A stretch of DNA of 64,000 nucleotides. It comes from JACZYA01 sp965247455 (GTDB lineage Bacteria; Acidobacteriota; Terriglobia; Acidiferrales; 2-02-FULL-67-57). Position numbers and translations under genes: made by a program. The stretch covers positions 372,001 through 436,000 of the forward strand of contig CBDFHE010000017.1 of NCBI GenBank assembly GCA_965247455.1, in the 5' to 3' direction. Shown one piece after another: positions 41,731 through 50,536 of this stretch. Every line of letters begins with the position of its first letter. Within the stretch, counting starts at the first letter, position 1. Under the pieces are notes generated by a model. The model did no database searches and had not been told where the DNA came from. It saw nothing but the letters and a program-made list of their open reading frames with translations.

Positions 41731-42396
41731 TTAGGAGGTTTCCACCAGGGCTCGCAGCCGCGTGACTGTTTCTTCCAGGTCAGCGCTTTGTTGGAAGAGG
41801 GTGATGGCGGCCAGGCCGGCGGCGCCGGCGCGCAGGCAGTCGACGGCGTTCTCCAGCGTGACCCCGCCCAGCGCCAGCACCGGAATGTTGACGGCGCGCA
41901 CGGCCTGAGCCAGTTTTTCCAAGCCCAGCGGCGGGCCGTAGGCTTTCTTCGAGGGCGTCTCGAAGACCGGGCCGAAGACGGCGAAGTCGGCGCCCCCGTC
42001 GGCGGCGCGGCGCAATTCTTCCAGGTTGTGGGTGGAGGCGCCGATAAGCAGTTCCGGATAGCTGCGGCGTACCTTATCAACCGAGAAGCCGCGAGCGGGA
42101 AGATGCACGCCGGCAGCGCCGGCTGCTACCGCAACGTCGAGGCGGTCGTTCACCAGCACGCACGTGGGCCCGGCGCTGGCCCGCTTGACGGCTTCTTCGA
42201 CCAGGGCGAGTAACCTGCGCACGGGCAGGTCGCGCTCGCGGATTTGGATCAGGTCGATGCCGGCGGCCACGGCCTGCTCGATGATGGGGAGCGGGTCTTC
42301 GCCCGGCAGGGCTTTCCGGTCGGTGATGTAGTAGAGCAGCGGGCGGCGCTCCAGGGCGCCACGGGTCGGGCGGCGGTGTTCAGGTGGTCTCGCCAC
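41731..42396 (-). CDS. thiE: thiamine phosphate synthase (ThiE/TenI family)
   Basis: 221 aa, GTG start overlapping the upstream gene by 17 bp. TIM barrel with LLYYITDRKALPGEDPL, IQIRERDLPVRRL (R for pyrophosphate), CVLVNDRLDVAVAAGAAGVHLP (NDR..VA...GVHL), LIGASTHNLEEL, FAVFGPVFETPSKK and VLALGGVTLENA. It couples HMP-PP and thiazole phosphate to give thiamine phosphate. TenI-type aromatase activity cannot be excluded, because the GVHLP..G segment lacks the usual Q-D pair. Confidence 0.87.
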   Translation of the reverse strand: MARPPEHRRPTRGALERRPLLYYITDRKALPGEDPLPIIEQAVAAGIDLIQIRERDLPVRRLLALVEEAVKRASAGPTCVLVNDRLDVAVAAGAAGVHLPARGFSVDKVRRSYPELLIGASTHNLEELRRAADGGADFAVFGPVFETPSKKAYGPPLGLEKLAQAVRAVNIPVLALGGVTLENAVDCLRAGAAGLAAITLFQQSADLEETVTRLRALVETS

Positions 42397-42688
42397 GGGT
42401 GACGGATGCGCTGGTTTGCGAGCGGGCCGACGGCTTCGGGGTTTGGCGCAGGCGAGCCAGTAGTTGCCGGAAGTGGGCTGCGTACCAGACGGACAGGCCC
42501 AAGTCCACCAGGCCCAGCCCGGAAATGAAGCCGCGCAGGTAGTGGTTCATCAGCCAGTTCGCCAGTTGGGGCCAGCGGTAGAGGAAGTAGTTCTGCTCCC
42601 ACACCGCCGACCAGGGGATGACCAACAGGAAGAATCCCAACTCGAAGCAGAACAACACCAGCGAGAGAACCAACAGACGGGATAGCAT
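42380..42688 (-). CDS. hypothetical membrane protein
   Basis: 102 aa. Two hydrophobic helices (LLVLSLVLFCFELGFFLLVI at about residues 5-24; ISGLGLVDLGLSVWYAAHF at about 55-73) flank a polar WEQNYFLYRWPQLANW segment. The C-terminal tail is basic and Ser/Thr-rich. It sits between the TPR protein (12 bp upstream) and thiE (overlapping), so it is likely co-transcribed. No family is recognised. Confidence 0.6.
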   Translation of the reverse strand: MLSRLLVLSLVLFCFELGFFLLVIPWSAVWEQNYFLYRWPQLANWLMNHYLRGFISGLGLVDLGLSVWYAAHFRQLLARLRQTPKPSARSQTSASVTRGETT

Positions 42689-42700
42689 GAATGCCAGCCG

Positions 42701-45340
42701 TCAGGAGCCGGCCTGGGCAGAGAGTTGGCGGATGCGCTCGCCCACGTTGCGGTAATCAACGTTGGAGCCGTAGACTTCCATGAAACAGCCCAGCGCCGCC
42801 TTGTGGTCGCCGGCTTCCTCCAGCGCTTCGCCCAGGTCGTAGCGGATGGCCAGCGCTCCCTCTGCGTCCAGGCCGGGCACCTTCAAGGCACTCTCGTACC
42901 AGCGGACGGCAATCTTGGGCATGCCTTTTTCGCGGAAGCAGAGAGCCAACAGGATGCAGGATTGGATCAGTTGGGGGAAAGCCTTGCGCTTCTCGGCGGC
43001 CCGCGTCGCCTTCTGGAACTCGCCGATGGCTTCCTCATACAGCTCCATTTCTTTGTAGGCGATGCCGAGGTTGTAGTGGGTCTCAATGTCTTCGACTTCT
43101 TCCTTTGCGTCGCCCAAATCTCGTTTGAATTCCTCAAAGATGTCGGTCAGGGGGCCGGCGGGCAGCGGTGTCTCCGGAGCCGAAGGCGCTGGTGGAGTTT
43201 CCGGAGCGGGCGCCCGGGATTCCGCCGTGGGCGTGGAGGTCGCAGAGCCGGGTGAGGCAAGGTCCTCCCGCTGCGCCAGGCCTTGTTCGATGTCACCCGC
43301 CATGTCGGAAAAAAAGTCCTGTGCGCTCATGGAACCGGCCGCCGCCGGTGCGGGTTCGCTGGGTTGCTCTTCCAGGACAACCTCGTAGCCTTCCTCGGGC
43401 TCTTGCGCCGGTGCGGTGGTCTCCTCGGCCGGGGCTGTGGCGGCAACTTCTTGCGCCGGCTCTTCCTGTGGGACTTCGGCTGGCGCCGCCGCTTCAATGC
43501 GGGCGCGCAGGTCGGCGAGCGCGGGCTCGTTGGGAAAATCGCGCTCGTAGCCGTCCACAGTGGACCGGGCTTCTTCGACCATCCCCTGCTTCAAGAAGAA
43601 GGAAATCTCTTCGGTGGCTTCAGCGGCATTGAAGGTGGCGGGAGCTTCTTGGGCGGCGGTTTCTTCCTCCAGACTGGAGCCCCATTCAGCCGTCAAGTCC
43701 ACCTCTTGCACCACCGCTTCTGGGGTTTGTTCCGGGGTTTCCACCGGGGTTTCCGCCGCCTGCGTCACGGGGGTTTCGGTTGGCAGCGCTATTCCCAGCT
43801 TTTCGGCGTAGCGCTTGGCTAGTTCGGCGACTTCCTCTGCCCGCTCGGTGTTGTTGTGGTTGCGGTGCAGGCGCGCCAGGCGAGTCGCCACTTCGACCAC
43901 GCCGCGGTCGTTGCCGTTGCCCAAATAGAAGTCGAGCAACCTTTCGCTGGCGACGGTGTGGCCGGGAGCGCGAGCTATAACCTGCTCGGCCAATTCGATG
44001 GCCTTGTCGGTCATCCCGTAGCTGGAGAACAGATCGATGTCGGTCAGCGAAGCATCGACATAAGCCCGGGTCTCGTCGTCGAGTTCCTCGGCGGGAGGGG
44101 CGGTGACGGCGGGAGCTGCGGCAGTGACGCCCGGTTCTTCCACCACGGGTGTTTCGGTTTCGGGTGCTTCGCCCAGTTGTTCGCGCAGTTGGGTGAGCTG
44201 CTGCGTGAACTCCAGGTTGTCTGGCTCCAGGCTCACGAGTTCGTTGTAGAGGTCCTTGGCGCGGGGGAAGTCTTCCGCACGCAGGGCAGTTTGCGCCATA
44301 CGGTTGAGCGCTTCCACGCAGGCGCTTTGGTCGCCGCACTTGCGTCCGGCTTCGAGCAGCAACTGGTTGGCTTCGGGCGAGTCGGGCCGGGCCGAAACCA
44401 CCGGCCGCACCGCCGCCAGGAACGAGGCGGGGTCGCGCTGCAGGGCCGGCTCCGCCACTCGCCGCAGAATCTCCAGTGCCTGATCGGGCTGGTTCTGTTG
44501 GACAGCGTACTGGGCGAGTTGCAGCAAGCCTCCGTACTGGGTGGAGCCGGCGGAAAAGAGCTTCTCCGCCAGGGCGGTCGCGTCCTCGGTGTGGCCGGCG
44601 GCGAGCTGTGCCGCCACCAGGACTTCCACCGCTTCCGGCTTCTCTTCAACGCCGGGGATTTTTTCCAGCGTGGCCAGAGCCTCGGCAGCCTGCCCGGCTT
44701 TCTGCTGGGCACGCGCCTGCAACAAGAGGGTTTCGGGGTCCTTCGGAACCAGAGCAGCGGCTTGGGTGATCCACTCCAGGCCGTCGTCGGCTTCGCCGCG
44801 CTGCAGCGCGCGGGTGCCCAAGCGGCGGTAGATGGCGGCCGCTTCCGGGTTCTGCCCGTGCTGCCGGTAGAGTTCGGCCAGGCGCCGCTGCAACTTGATG
44901 TTGTCGGGTTCCAGGTCGAGGAGCTTCTGCATCACCTCCACCGCCAGCGAGACCTGGCCGCTCTTGAGGTGGAATTCCGCCAGGTGCAGATACTGCGCGC
45001 GGGCCTCGGTCATCAGCCCCTGCATGGTGTAGAGTTCGGCCAACCGTTCGACCGCACGGGTGTTGCTGGGATCGAGTTTGGTGATCTTCTTGAACATGGC
45101 GATCCCGCGCACCAGGAAACCGCCGCTCACGTAGAGGCTGGCCAGCTTGGTGAAGTAGGTGAGCCCTTCCGATGTTCTGTTCAGCCGAACGTGGAGGTCG
45201 CCGAGCGTGTTCAGAACGGTTTGGTCTTGCGGGTCTTCTTTGTAGAGCTTGAGATACTCGTTGACGGCTTCTTTCAGCTTTCCTTGCGCCGCCAGTTTCT
45301 GCGCGCTGGCGATGATTTTGGCTTTGTTAAACGCCACCAA
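42701..45340 (-). CDS. large tetratricopeptide-repeat protein
   Basis: 879 aa. The first 390 residues are regular TPR units (for example LGDLHVRLNRTSEGLTYFTK, RLAELYTMQGLMTEARAQYL, KLLDLEPDNIKLQRRLAELY). A middle region of about 350 residues is rich in Ala, Pro, Glu and Thr and lower in order (ETPVTQAAETPVETPEQT). The C-terminal TPR block has HYNLGIAYKEMELYEEAIGE and YDLGEALEEAGDHKAALGCF. There is no signal peptide, so it is probably cytoplasmic. Proteins of this layout act as scaffolds and are often found with gliding, pilus or secretion genes, but none lie here. Confidence 0.8.
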   Translation of the reverse strand: MVAFNKAKIIASAQKLAAQGKLKEAVNEYLKLYKEDPQDQTVLNTLGDLHVRLNRTSEGLTYFTKLASLYVSGGFLVRGIAMFKKITKLDPSNTRAVERLAELYTMQGLMTEARAQYLHLAEFHLKSGQVSLAVEVMQKLLDLEPDNIKLQRRLAELYRQHGQNPEAAAIYRRLGTRALQRGEADDGLEWITQAAALVPKDPETLLLQARAQQKAGQAAEALATLEKIPGVEEKPEAVEVLVAAQLAAGHTEDATALAEKLFSAGSTQYGGLLQLAQYAVQQNQPDQALEILRRVAEPALQRDPASFLAAVRPVVSARPDSPEANQLLLEAGRKCGDQSACVEALNRMAQTALRAEDFPRAKDLYNELVSLEPDNLEFTQQLTQLREQLGEAPETETPVVEEPGVTAAAPAVTAPPAEELDDETRAYVDASLTDIDLFSSYGMTDKAIELAEQVIARAPGHTVASERLLDFYLGNGNDRGVVEVATRLARLHRNHNNTERAEEVAELAKRYAEKLGIALPTETPVTQAAETPVETPEQTPEAVVQEVDLTAEWGSSLEEETAAQEAPATFNAAEATEEISFFLKQGMVEEARSTVDGYERDFPNEPALADLRARIEAAAPAEVPQEEPAQEVAATAPAEETTAPAQEPEEGYEVVLEEQPSEPAPAAAGSMSAQDFFSDMAGDIEQGLAQREDLASPGSATSTPTAESRAPAPETPPAPSAPETPLPAGPLTDIFEEFKRDLGDAKEEVEDIETHYNLGIAYKEMELYEEAIGEFQKATRAAEKRKAFPQLIQSCILLALCFREKGMPKIAVRWYESALKVPGLDAEGALAIRYDLGEALEEAGDHKAALGCFMEVYGSNVDYRNVGERIRQLSAQAGS

Positions 45341-45468
45341 AGACCTCGAGCGGGCCGGATTCGCAGCCGTGCCGACCCTAGCACGAGCCCAAGTGGGGTG
45401 TCAACGCGCGCGCAAACCAACTGCGCTTGTCTGCGCGGCCGGCCGCAGCGTGGCGGCGGCTTCGGTTT

Positions 45469-46116
45469 TCAAAAGGGGAGAGGTTCCTGTTCGGCGGCGC
45501 GCAGCAGGGCCAGGCGTTCGCGCACCGGGCGGAACGACCGCCGGTGCAACGGCGTGGGCCCGTAGCGCTCCAGCCGCTCCAGGTGCTCGCGGGTGGCGTA
45601 GCCCTTGTGGTGCGCCAACCCAAACTGGGGAAACTCCCGGTCCCAGCGCCGCAGCAGGTCATCCCGATAGACCTTGGCCAGGATGGACGCGGCCGCAATC
45701 GAAACCGAGCGCGCGTCGCCCCGCACCAGCGGCTTGCAGGGGATGTTCAGCTCCAGCGGCATAGCATCGCTGAGCACATAGTCCGCCGCCGGCGCCAGCC
45801 GTGCCACCGCCGCCTCCATTGCCCGTCGGGTGGCTTGGTAGATGTTCCAGGCTTCGATCTGGTCCGGGTGGCTCTCCGCCACCGCCCAGGCCAATGCCCG
45901 CGTCTGGATTTTTTCCGCCAGCTCTTCCCGCCTGAAGCGCGACAACTTTTTGGAGTCGTCCAGGCCCACGATGTGCCGCGCCGGGTCCAGAATCACTGCC
46001 ACCACCACCACCGGCCCGAACAGCGCGCCCCGGCCGACTTCATCTACGCCCGCCACATGAGCGAAACCCGCTTTCCACGCGGCTCGCTCGTACCGTCGGC
46101 TGCATCTTCCTGCCAT
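45469..46116 (-). CDS. rnhB: ribonuclease HII
   Basis: 215 aa. Cuts RNA in RNA-DNA hybrids, including single ribonucleotides in DNA. The catalytic set is visible: HVAGVDEVGRGALFGPVVV (D and E), GLDDSKKLSRFRREELAEKI (DSK), ADYVLSDAMPLEL (D), then ARSVSIAAASILAKVYRDDLL and HHKGYATREHLERLERYGPT. Length and motifs are normal. The usual neighbour rplS is not adjacent; 100 bp upstream the IS1380 copy 2 begins. Confidence 0.95.
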   Translation of the reverse strand: MAGRCSRRYERAAWKAGFAHVAGVDEVGRGALFGPVVVVAVILDPARHIVGLDDSKKLSRFRREELAEKIQTRALAWAVAESHPDQIEAWNIYQATRRAMEAAVARLAPAADYVLSDAMPLELNIPCKPLVRGDARSVSIAAASILAKVYRDDLLRRWDREFPQFGLAHHKGYATREHLERLERYGPTPLHRRSFRPVRERLALLRAAEQEPLPF

Positions 46117-46216
46117 CGCTCGGACTCACACCGGTTTTGGTTCCCAGCGCTTGTCGGGGATAATACCCCAGGCGAAACCCGATTGGGTAGGAGAACCGCG
46201 TGCGAGCCGCTGTAAG

Positions 46217-47886
46217 CCCGGATTTCCGATTTGGCTGTGGTACCGTATCGCCAGGACCAGTCGCTGCGCCTTGAGTTTTGGGGCTCCGACGTAAGGAACC
46301 ACACTACGGAGGGTGACACCCGGTGGGTGAATTACAACACGAGCCATTCCAGTTCGCGTTCAACGGCTTCTTGAAAGTCGCGTTCCAGGGATCGCGCGTC
46401 ACTTCTGACGCTGGCCTCATTCTGGTGCGCGAGTTGGATGAACGTCTGGGGCTGGAGACACTCATCGCCGAGCACCTGAGCGATTCCCGACAGGGGATGA
46501 ACACCCAGTTCAGCGTGGTGGATCTCCTGCGGCAGTCGGTCTACAGTCGCCTCGCGGGCTACGAAGATCTCAACGACGCGGGGCGCGTGTCGGCAGACCC
46601 AACATTTCGTCTCATCGGGTCGCCAAAGCGCTGGGACCGGGGTGCGGCGCTGACATCGACGCTGCATTGGTTCGAGACAGAGCTGCTGACCCACGAGGAG
46701 AATCTCGTCGGGTTGAGGGCCGTGAACCGGGAGGTGCTTGCACAGGCCGAGATGGCGACGCGCGCCGACCGGATCGTGCTCGACATGGACTCGAGCGAGA
46801 GCCCGGTGCATGGGGCGCAGGAAGGGAGCGCCTATAACGGGCACTTCGAGTCCGTCTGCTACCACCCGCTGTTTCTGTTCACCGAGCATGGGGACTGCCT
46901 CGCCGCCACGCTGCGGCCAGGCAACGTGCATAGCGCCGACGACTGGGACGACCTGCTCGTACCGGAGATTGACCGGCAGCAGGTGGAGGGCAAGCGCGTA
47001 GCGTTCCGCGCAGACGCCGCGTTCGCGAAGCCCGAGATCTACGACGCGCTCGAGCAGCGCGACGTGGACTATGCCATTCGCATGCCGGCGAACAAGAGCT
47101 TGGAGCTGGAAATCGAAGACATCCTCTTTCGTCCGCCGGGACGGCCGAGCTGCAAGCCCTTGGTGCGCTACCAGAGTTTCCGCTATCAGGCCAAGAGCTG
47201 GACCACGCCCAGACGGATCGTCGCCAAGGTGGAGCACCACCAAGGTGAGCTGTTCCCTCGCGTCGGCTTCATCGTGACCAACATGGCCCTCCCGAGCCGC
47301 TCGGTCGTGCGGTTTTACAACAAGCGCGGTACGGCGGAGCAATGGATCAAGGAAGGCAAGCAGGCCACCCACTGGACGCGGCTGTCGTGCCATCGTTTCC
47401 GGGCGAACGAGGTGCGCCTGCAACTGAGCGTCCTGGCCTACAATCTGGGCAACTTGTGGCGCAGACTGGTCCTTCCGCTGCGGGTCAAGCGCTGGTCGCT
47501 CACGAGTCTCCAGCAGCGACTGGTGAAAACTGGGGGCCGGCTGGTGAAGCATGCGCGGTACTACTGGCTTCTGCTGGCGGAAGGGCATCTCACGCGGCGG
47601 CTGTTCGGCGACATGCTGCGGAGGATCTGGGCGCTACCCGTGCCGGCAGGCTGACGCGCGGCCTGAAGTGCAACGAAGCCCGCCCGGCGATGACACGGGG
47701 CACACGTGTGGAGCGGTGTCTGAGAAATGCCCGAAAAGCAGGGGTTCCAGTCGGTCGCACGTCGGCGCGGGCTCAGATGCAGGCCTTTGAAGCTGAGCGA
47801 TTGTGCGACGATCGAAGTTTTTGTGCGATCGGCGGCGATCGGGTGTATAAACGTGCCATCAGGGGCAGGCAAAACGGAAATCCCGG
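46217..47886 (+). mobile_element. IS1380-family insertion sequence, copy 2, 1670 bp
   Basis: Same length and ends as copy 1, in inverted orientation (CCCGGATTTCCGATTTGG at the left, GGAAATCCCGG at the right). The flanks GTAAG (left) and ATCAA (right) do not match, so no target duplication is present. One side cuts into a gene start (47887-47981). Confidence 0.9.
46323..47654 (+). CDS. IS1380-family transposase (copy 2)
   Basis: 443 aa, GTG start, with the same protein sequence as copy 1 as far as I can compare. The base difference GAC versus GAT at the DMDSSESP motif is silent. Catalytic acids, in LDMDSSESPVHG, FRADAAFAKPEI and GTAEQWIKEGK, are intact. This copy is therefore a possible source of active transposase for both elements. 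Confidence 0.93.
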   Translation: MGELQHEPFQFAFNGFLKVAFQGSRVTSDAGLILVRELDERLGLETLIAEHLSDSRQGMNTQFSVVDLLRQSVYSRLAGYEDLNDAGRVSADPTFRLIGSPKRWDRGAALTSTLHWFETELLTHEENLVGLRAVNREVLAQAEMATRADRIVLDMDSSESPVHGAQEGSAYNGHFESVCYHPLFLFTEHGDCLAATLRPGNVHSADDWDDLLVPEIDRQQVEGKRVAFRADAAFAKPEIYDALEQRDVDYAIRMPANKSLELEIEDILFRPPGRPSCKPLVRYQSFRYQAKSWTTPRRIVAKVEHHQGELFPRVGFIVTNMALPSRSVVRFYNKRGTAEQWIKEGKQATHWTRLSCHRFRANEVRLQLSVLAYNLGNLWRRLVLPLRVKRWSLTSLQQRLVKTGGRLVKHARYYWLLLAEGHLTRRLFGDMLRRIWALPVPAG

Positions 47887-47981
47887 ATCAAACACTTGCT
47901 CGTCACCTCCACATAAGGGATTGCGCTCTCATCCTCATAGAACTCGGGAGTGGACCCAAAATCGGTATATGCCCGCACCAT
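47887..47981 (-). pseudogene. 5' fragment of a gene truncated by IS1380 copy 2
   Basis: An ATG at 47981 with GAAGGA upstream, 21 bp after the Gfo/Idh stop, opens MVRAYTDFGSTPEFYE, then DESAIPYVEVTSKCLI before the IS end. It then runs into IS sequence (RDFRFACP) and stops. It was the gene following the Gfo/Idh oxidoreductase in its operon. Across the IS at 46126-46216 a frame reads SGFAWGIIPDKRWEPKPV before a stop, which could be its distal end, but no target duplication supports a direct join. Confidence 0.55.
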
Positions 47982-48002
47982 CGCTTCCTTCGCCTGAGCA
48001 CC

Positions 48003-49364
48003 CTAGGAAACGACCCTTTGTTTGTCACGATCCCAACCGATGGCCTTTTCTTTCTGGAGAGAGAGGTTTATGAGATGGGCCACTGCCGCCGCCTCATGTC
48101 CCATGGTTGCATTTTCAAGTGGCTCCTCGCGCGCGCGCATGTAGCGGAAAAAGTTCCTCATGTGCTCGGTGGTGGAGTCATATCCAGAAGGCACGGCAAA
48201 GGACGCCAACGTTTGCCGTGGTTCCGGTGGTGTCCGTTGCGGCTGCAAAGGAAGATTGTGTTCCCGGTAAAACTCCTCCCGCAATTCTCGTGGCCAAGCC
48301 TCGACCACGTAGGCATACCCTTCCGCATAGCGCTCTTCGTAGAGGGTCCAACCACGATGCGTCAACTCCAGGGTGGCCTGCGTCCCCAGGATCTGCACCA
48401 CTTGATCGCCGTAGCCGTTCGCCTGCGTCGCCCCGATGGTCAGAATGACATCTTCCGGATACTGGCAAACGCTGCTGAGCGTGTCGGGCACATCGCGTCC
48501 GTCCTTCCAATGAAAGATGCCCCCTGTGGTAGCGACCCTCGTAGGCATACCGAGGTCCAGCAGCCAGTGGATTTCCGTAATCAAGTGACTCAAGACGTCT
48601 CCGGCCAGGCCCTCGGAGTAGTCTGAGTAGCAGCGCCAGCGGAAGATACGTTTGGGGTCGAATTCCCGATAAGGTGCCGATCCCAAGAAAGCCTTCCAGT
48701 CGATGGTCTCCGGCGAGGCGTCCGGGGGAATCGGTTTGACCCAGGCGCCTATCAGACTGCCGGTGTCCCACCGGGCCTTGACCTGTGTGATCCGGCCCAG
48801 GCGCCCTTCCTGGATCAACTCCTTCGCTTCCGGCAGATGGATGGAACTGAGCAGTTGGCTGCCCACCTGCAACACTCGTCCGGTTTGGTTCACTGCCTCG
48901 ACAATGTTCTTGCCTTCTTCAATGGTGTGTGCCAGCGGCTTCTCGAGATAGACATCCTTGCCGGCTTCAAGGGCGTCCACCGTCATCTGCCGGTGCCAGT
49001 GGTCCGGCGTGGAAATGACTACTGCGTCGATGTCTTTGCGGTCCAATATCCGGCGGTAGTCCTTGGCCATCTCAACATTTCCGCTGAGAACCTCGGCAGC
49101 GCGCCGAAAGCGCCCATCGTAAACATCGCACACGGCTGCCACTTCTCCACCGGAAGTCCTCGCGACTGCCATCGCCAACTGCCTGCCGCGCACTCCAAAA
49201 CCCAGTATGCCCACACGGATTCTGTCTGAGGCGGCCTTCTTTTCGGCCGCTTTGACTAGGGGAGCGCCCACCGCCATAAGCCCCAGTCCTACCGTCCCGC
49301 TGCCTGCGGTCTGGATGAATTCTCGGCGGCTGATCCGATGCTCTTTCCCTTTCTGATTCCGCAT
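48003..49364 (-). CDS. Tat-exported Gfo/Idh/MocA-family oxidoreductase
   Basis: 453 aa. A twin-arginine signal (HRISRREFIQTAGSGTVGLG) is followed by the NAD(P)-binding domain: VGILGFGVRGRQLAMAVA, CDVYDGRFRRAAEVL, VVISTPDHWHRQM and YLEKPLAHTIEEG (catalytic EKP). The C-terminal sugar domain has DVLSHLITEIHWLLDLGMPT. Such exported members oxidise sugars or polyols in the periplasm with tightly bound cofactor. It is the second gene after the TIM-barrel gene, behind a promoter with a LacI-type operator, and so is linked to the inositol genes 9 kb away. Confidence 0.88.
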   Translation of the reverse strand: MRNQKGKEHRISRREFIQTAGSGTVGLGLMAVGAPLVKAAEKKAASDRIRVGILGFGVRGRQLAMAVARTSGGEVAAVCDVYDGRFRRAAEVLSGNVEMAKDYRRILDRKDIDAVVISTPDHWHRQMTVDALEAGKDVYLEKPLAHTIEEGKNIVEAVNQTGRVLQVGSQLLSSIHLPEAKELIQEGRLGRITQVKARWDTGSLIGAWVKPIPPDASPETIDWKAFLGSAPYREFDPKRIFRWRCYSDYSEGLAGDVLSHLITEIHWLLDLGMPTRVATTGGIFHWKDGRDVPDTLSSVCQYPEDVILTIGATQANGYGDQVVQILGTQATLELTHRGWTLYEERYAEGYAYVVEAWPRELREEFYREHNLPLQPQRTPPEPRQTLASFAVPSGYDSTTEHMRNFFRYMRAREEPLENATMGHEAAAVAHLINLSLQKEKAIGWDRDKQRVVS

Positions 49365-49447
49365 GGTTATCTCCTTCTGATTCTTTCCGAGGGTAATTTT
49401 CTACGAACTCGCTTTTCACCGGACGGGCTGGGCGCAGCCCGGCTCGG

Positions 49448-50359
49448 CTAGATTTCAAGGCTTAGCTTGTTCACCAGATAGCGGCGATTGGCCAGTGCGG
49501 TTTCCCGCGCCGCCGAGCGAGAGTCCGCTTCCACAACAATCCAGCCGTCATATTCGATTTCCCGCAGGATTGAGACCAGGGCCGGGAAGTCCACCGTGCC
49601 CTGGCCCAGCCGCGCAAAGCGTCCTCGCCGGCCTCTCCACCCCGGTTGGGTTGGATCGAAGTCTTTGAAGTGCATATGCACGATGCGGCGGCCGTAGGTC
49701 CCGAATACCTCCACGGGATCAGAACCTCCGGCCGCCAAGTGGCCCGTGTCCGGGGCCAGGAAGAAGTAGCGAGGGTCGGTCAATTCCATCAGACGCCCGA
49801 TGTCTTCACGATACTGGATCATGTTTCCCCTGTGGGGGTGAAAACCTACTTTGATTCCGTACCGCTCCAGCGCGCGCCGGCCCAGTTCGTTGGCGGTGTC
49901 CGCCAACCGATGAAAATCATCGCTTGTAGGGTTGTGGGTCTCCGAGCCGCCCACCACCAGCACCCTTCCCCCCATCGCTTGCAGAAACTCCGCTGCCTGG
50001 AGGTTGTGAGTGAAGTTCTGGTAGCTTTCCCCTTTTCTTTGCAGATCACTGGTGCTGTAAAGAGCTGCCAGTTGTAACCCAAATTTCTGCATTCGACGCC
50101 GAAATTCCTCCCACCGGCCTTCGTAGAGATGGGAGATGGTGCTCTCGCCTTCAATACCGGAAAAACCCAGCGCGGCCAAGTCGCGACACCCGTCCCACCA
50201 GTTTGCCGGGTAGTAACGTCCCCAGCTCAACAGTTGGTAGCCTACGCGGAATTTCTGGTCAGGAGCCAAGAGCATCGAGCCGCGCAGGCCAGCGGGCGTA
50301 GCCGCAACGGCACCCCAGGACAACATGCCTTGCAGCCATTGTCGACGAGAAAACTGCAT
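49448..50359 (-). CDS. Tat-exported sugar phosphate isomerase/epimerase-like TIM-barrel protein
   Basis: 303 aa from the ATG reading MQFSRRQWLQGMLSWG; an ATG eight codons upstream is also open. A Tat signal (SRRQWLQGMLSWGAVAATPAG) precedes an AP-endonuclease-2-type barrel: ALGFSGIEGESTISHL, GIKVGFHPHRGNMIQ, FLAPDTGHLAAGGSDPVEV, HMHFKDFDPTQ and YDGWIVVEADSRS. It is related to IolE/IolI/xylose isomerase-like proteins but is exported. The promoter TTGACA-17-TAGAGT carries a perfect CTAAGCGCTTAG operator directly after the -10 box. Confidence 0.85.
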   Translation of the reverse strand: MQFSRRQWLQGMLSWGAVAATPAGLRGSMLLAPDQKFRVGYQLLSWGRYYPANWWDGCRDLAALGFSGIEGESTISHLYEGRWEEFRRRMQKFGLQLAALYSTSDLQRKGESYQNFTHNLQAAEFLQAMGGRVLVVGGSETHNPTSDDFHRLADTANELGRRALERYGIKVGFHPHRGNMIQYREDIGRLMELTDPRYFFLAPDTGHLAAGGSDPVEVFGTYGRRIVHMHFKDFDPTQPGWRGRRGRFARLGQGTVDFPALVSILREIEYDGWIVVEADSRSAARETALANRRYLVNKLSLEI

Positions 50360-50386
50360 GCTGTTGAACCTGCCTTGCTGCATCGC

Positions 50387-50427
50387 TAAGCGCTTAGTAC
50401 TCTAGGGCGAGGAGGCGTGGGTGTCAA
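50387..50427 (-). promoter_or_regulatory. promoter with LacI-type operator for the TIM-barrel / Gfo-Idh operon
   Basis: On the minus strand, TTGACA (50427-50422) is 17 bp from TAGAGT (50404-50399). The perfect palindrome CTAAGCGCTTAG (50398-50387) follows at once and covers the expected start of transcription. It is the best of three matching sites in the window (others at 57237 and 60332). Confidence 0.8.
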
Positions 50428-50478
50428 GGCGCGGCTGCGGCCACCGTACCGGCGGAGTGTTTTGCGCGAAGTTCCCGC

Positions 50479-50506
50479 TTGACAGGAAAGAGCGCCAGCA
50501 TACACT
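50479..50506 (+). promoter_or_regulatory. promoter for the GMC dehydrogenase operon
   Basis: TTGACA and TACACT are separated by 16 bp, 31 bp before the start codon of the subunit-3-like gene. It is divergent from the operator-bearing promoter 80 bp away. The TACACT -10 also occurs in front of iolE and iolD. Confidence 0.6.
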
Positions 50507-50536
50507 ACCTCTGCCGCGCACGGAGAGTTGTTCCAA

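Noticed and set aside
41222..46216. Composite transposon made of the two IS1380 copies.
   Set aside because: The contents are housekeeping genes (rnhB, thiE) and a fragment of the gene split by copy 1. Copy 1 has its own target duplication, so it inserted singly.
46126..46216. Distal half of the gene truncated at 47887 (frame ending SGFAWGIIPDKRWEPKPV).
   Set aside because: There is no target duplication across the IS, and no shared domain supports joining the two parts. Kept only as a possibility.
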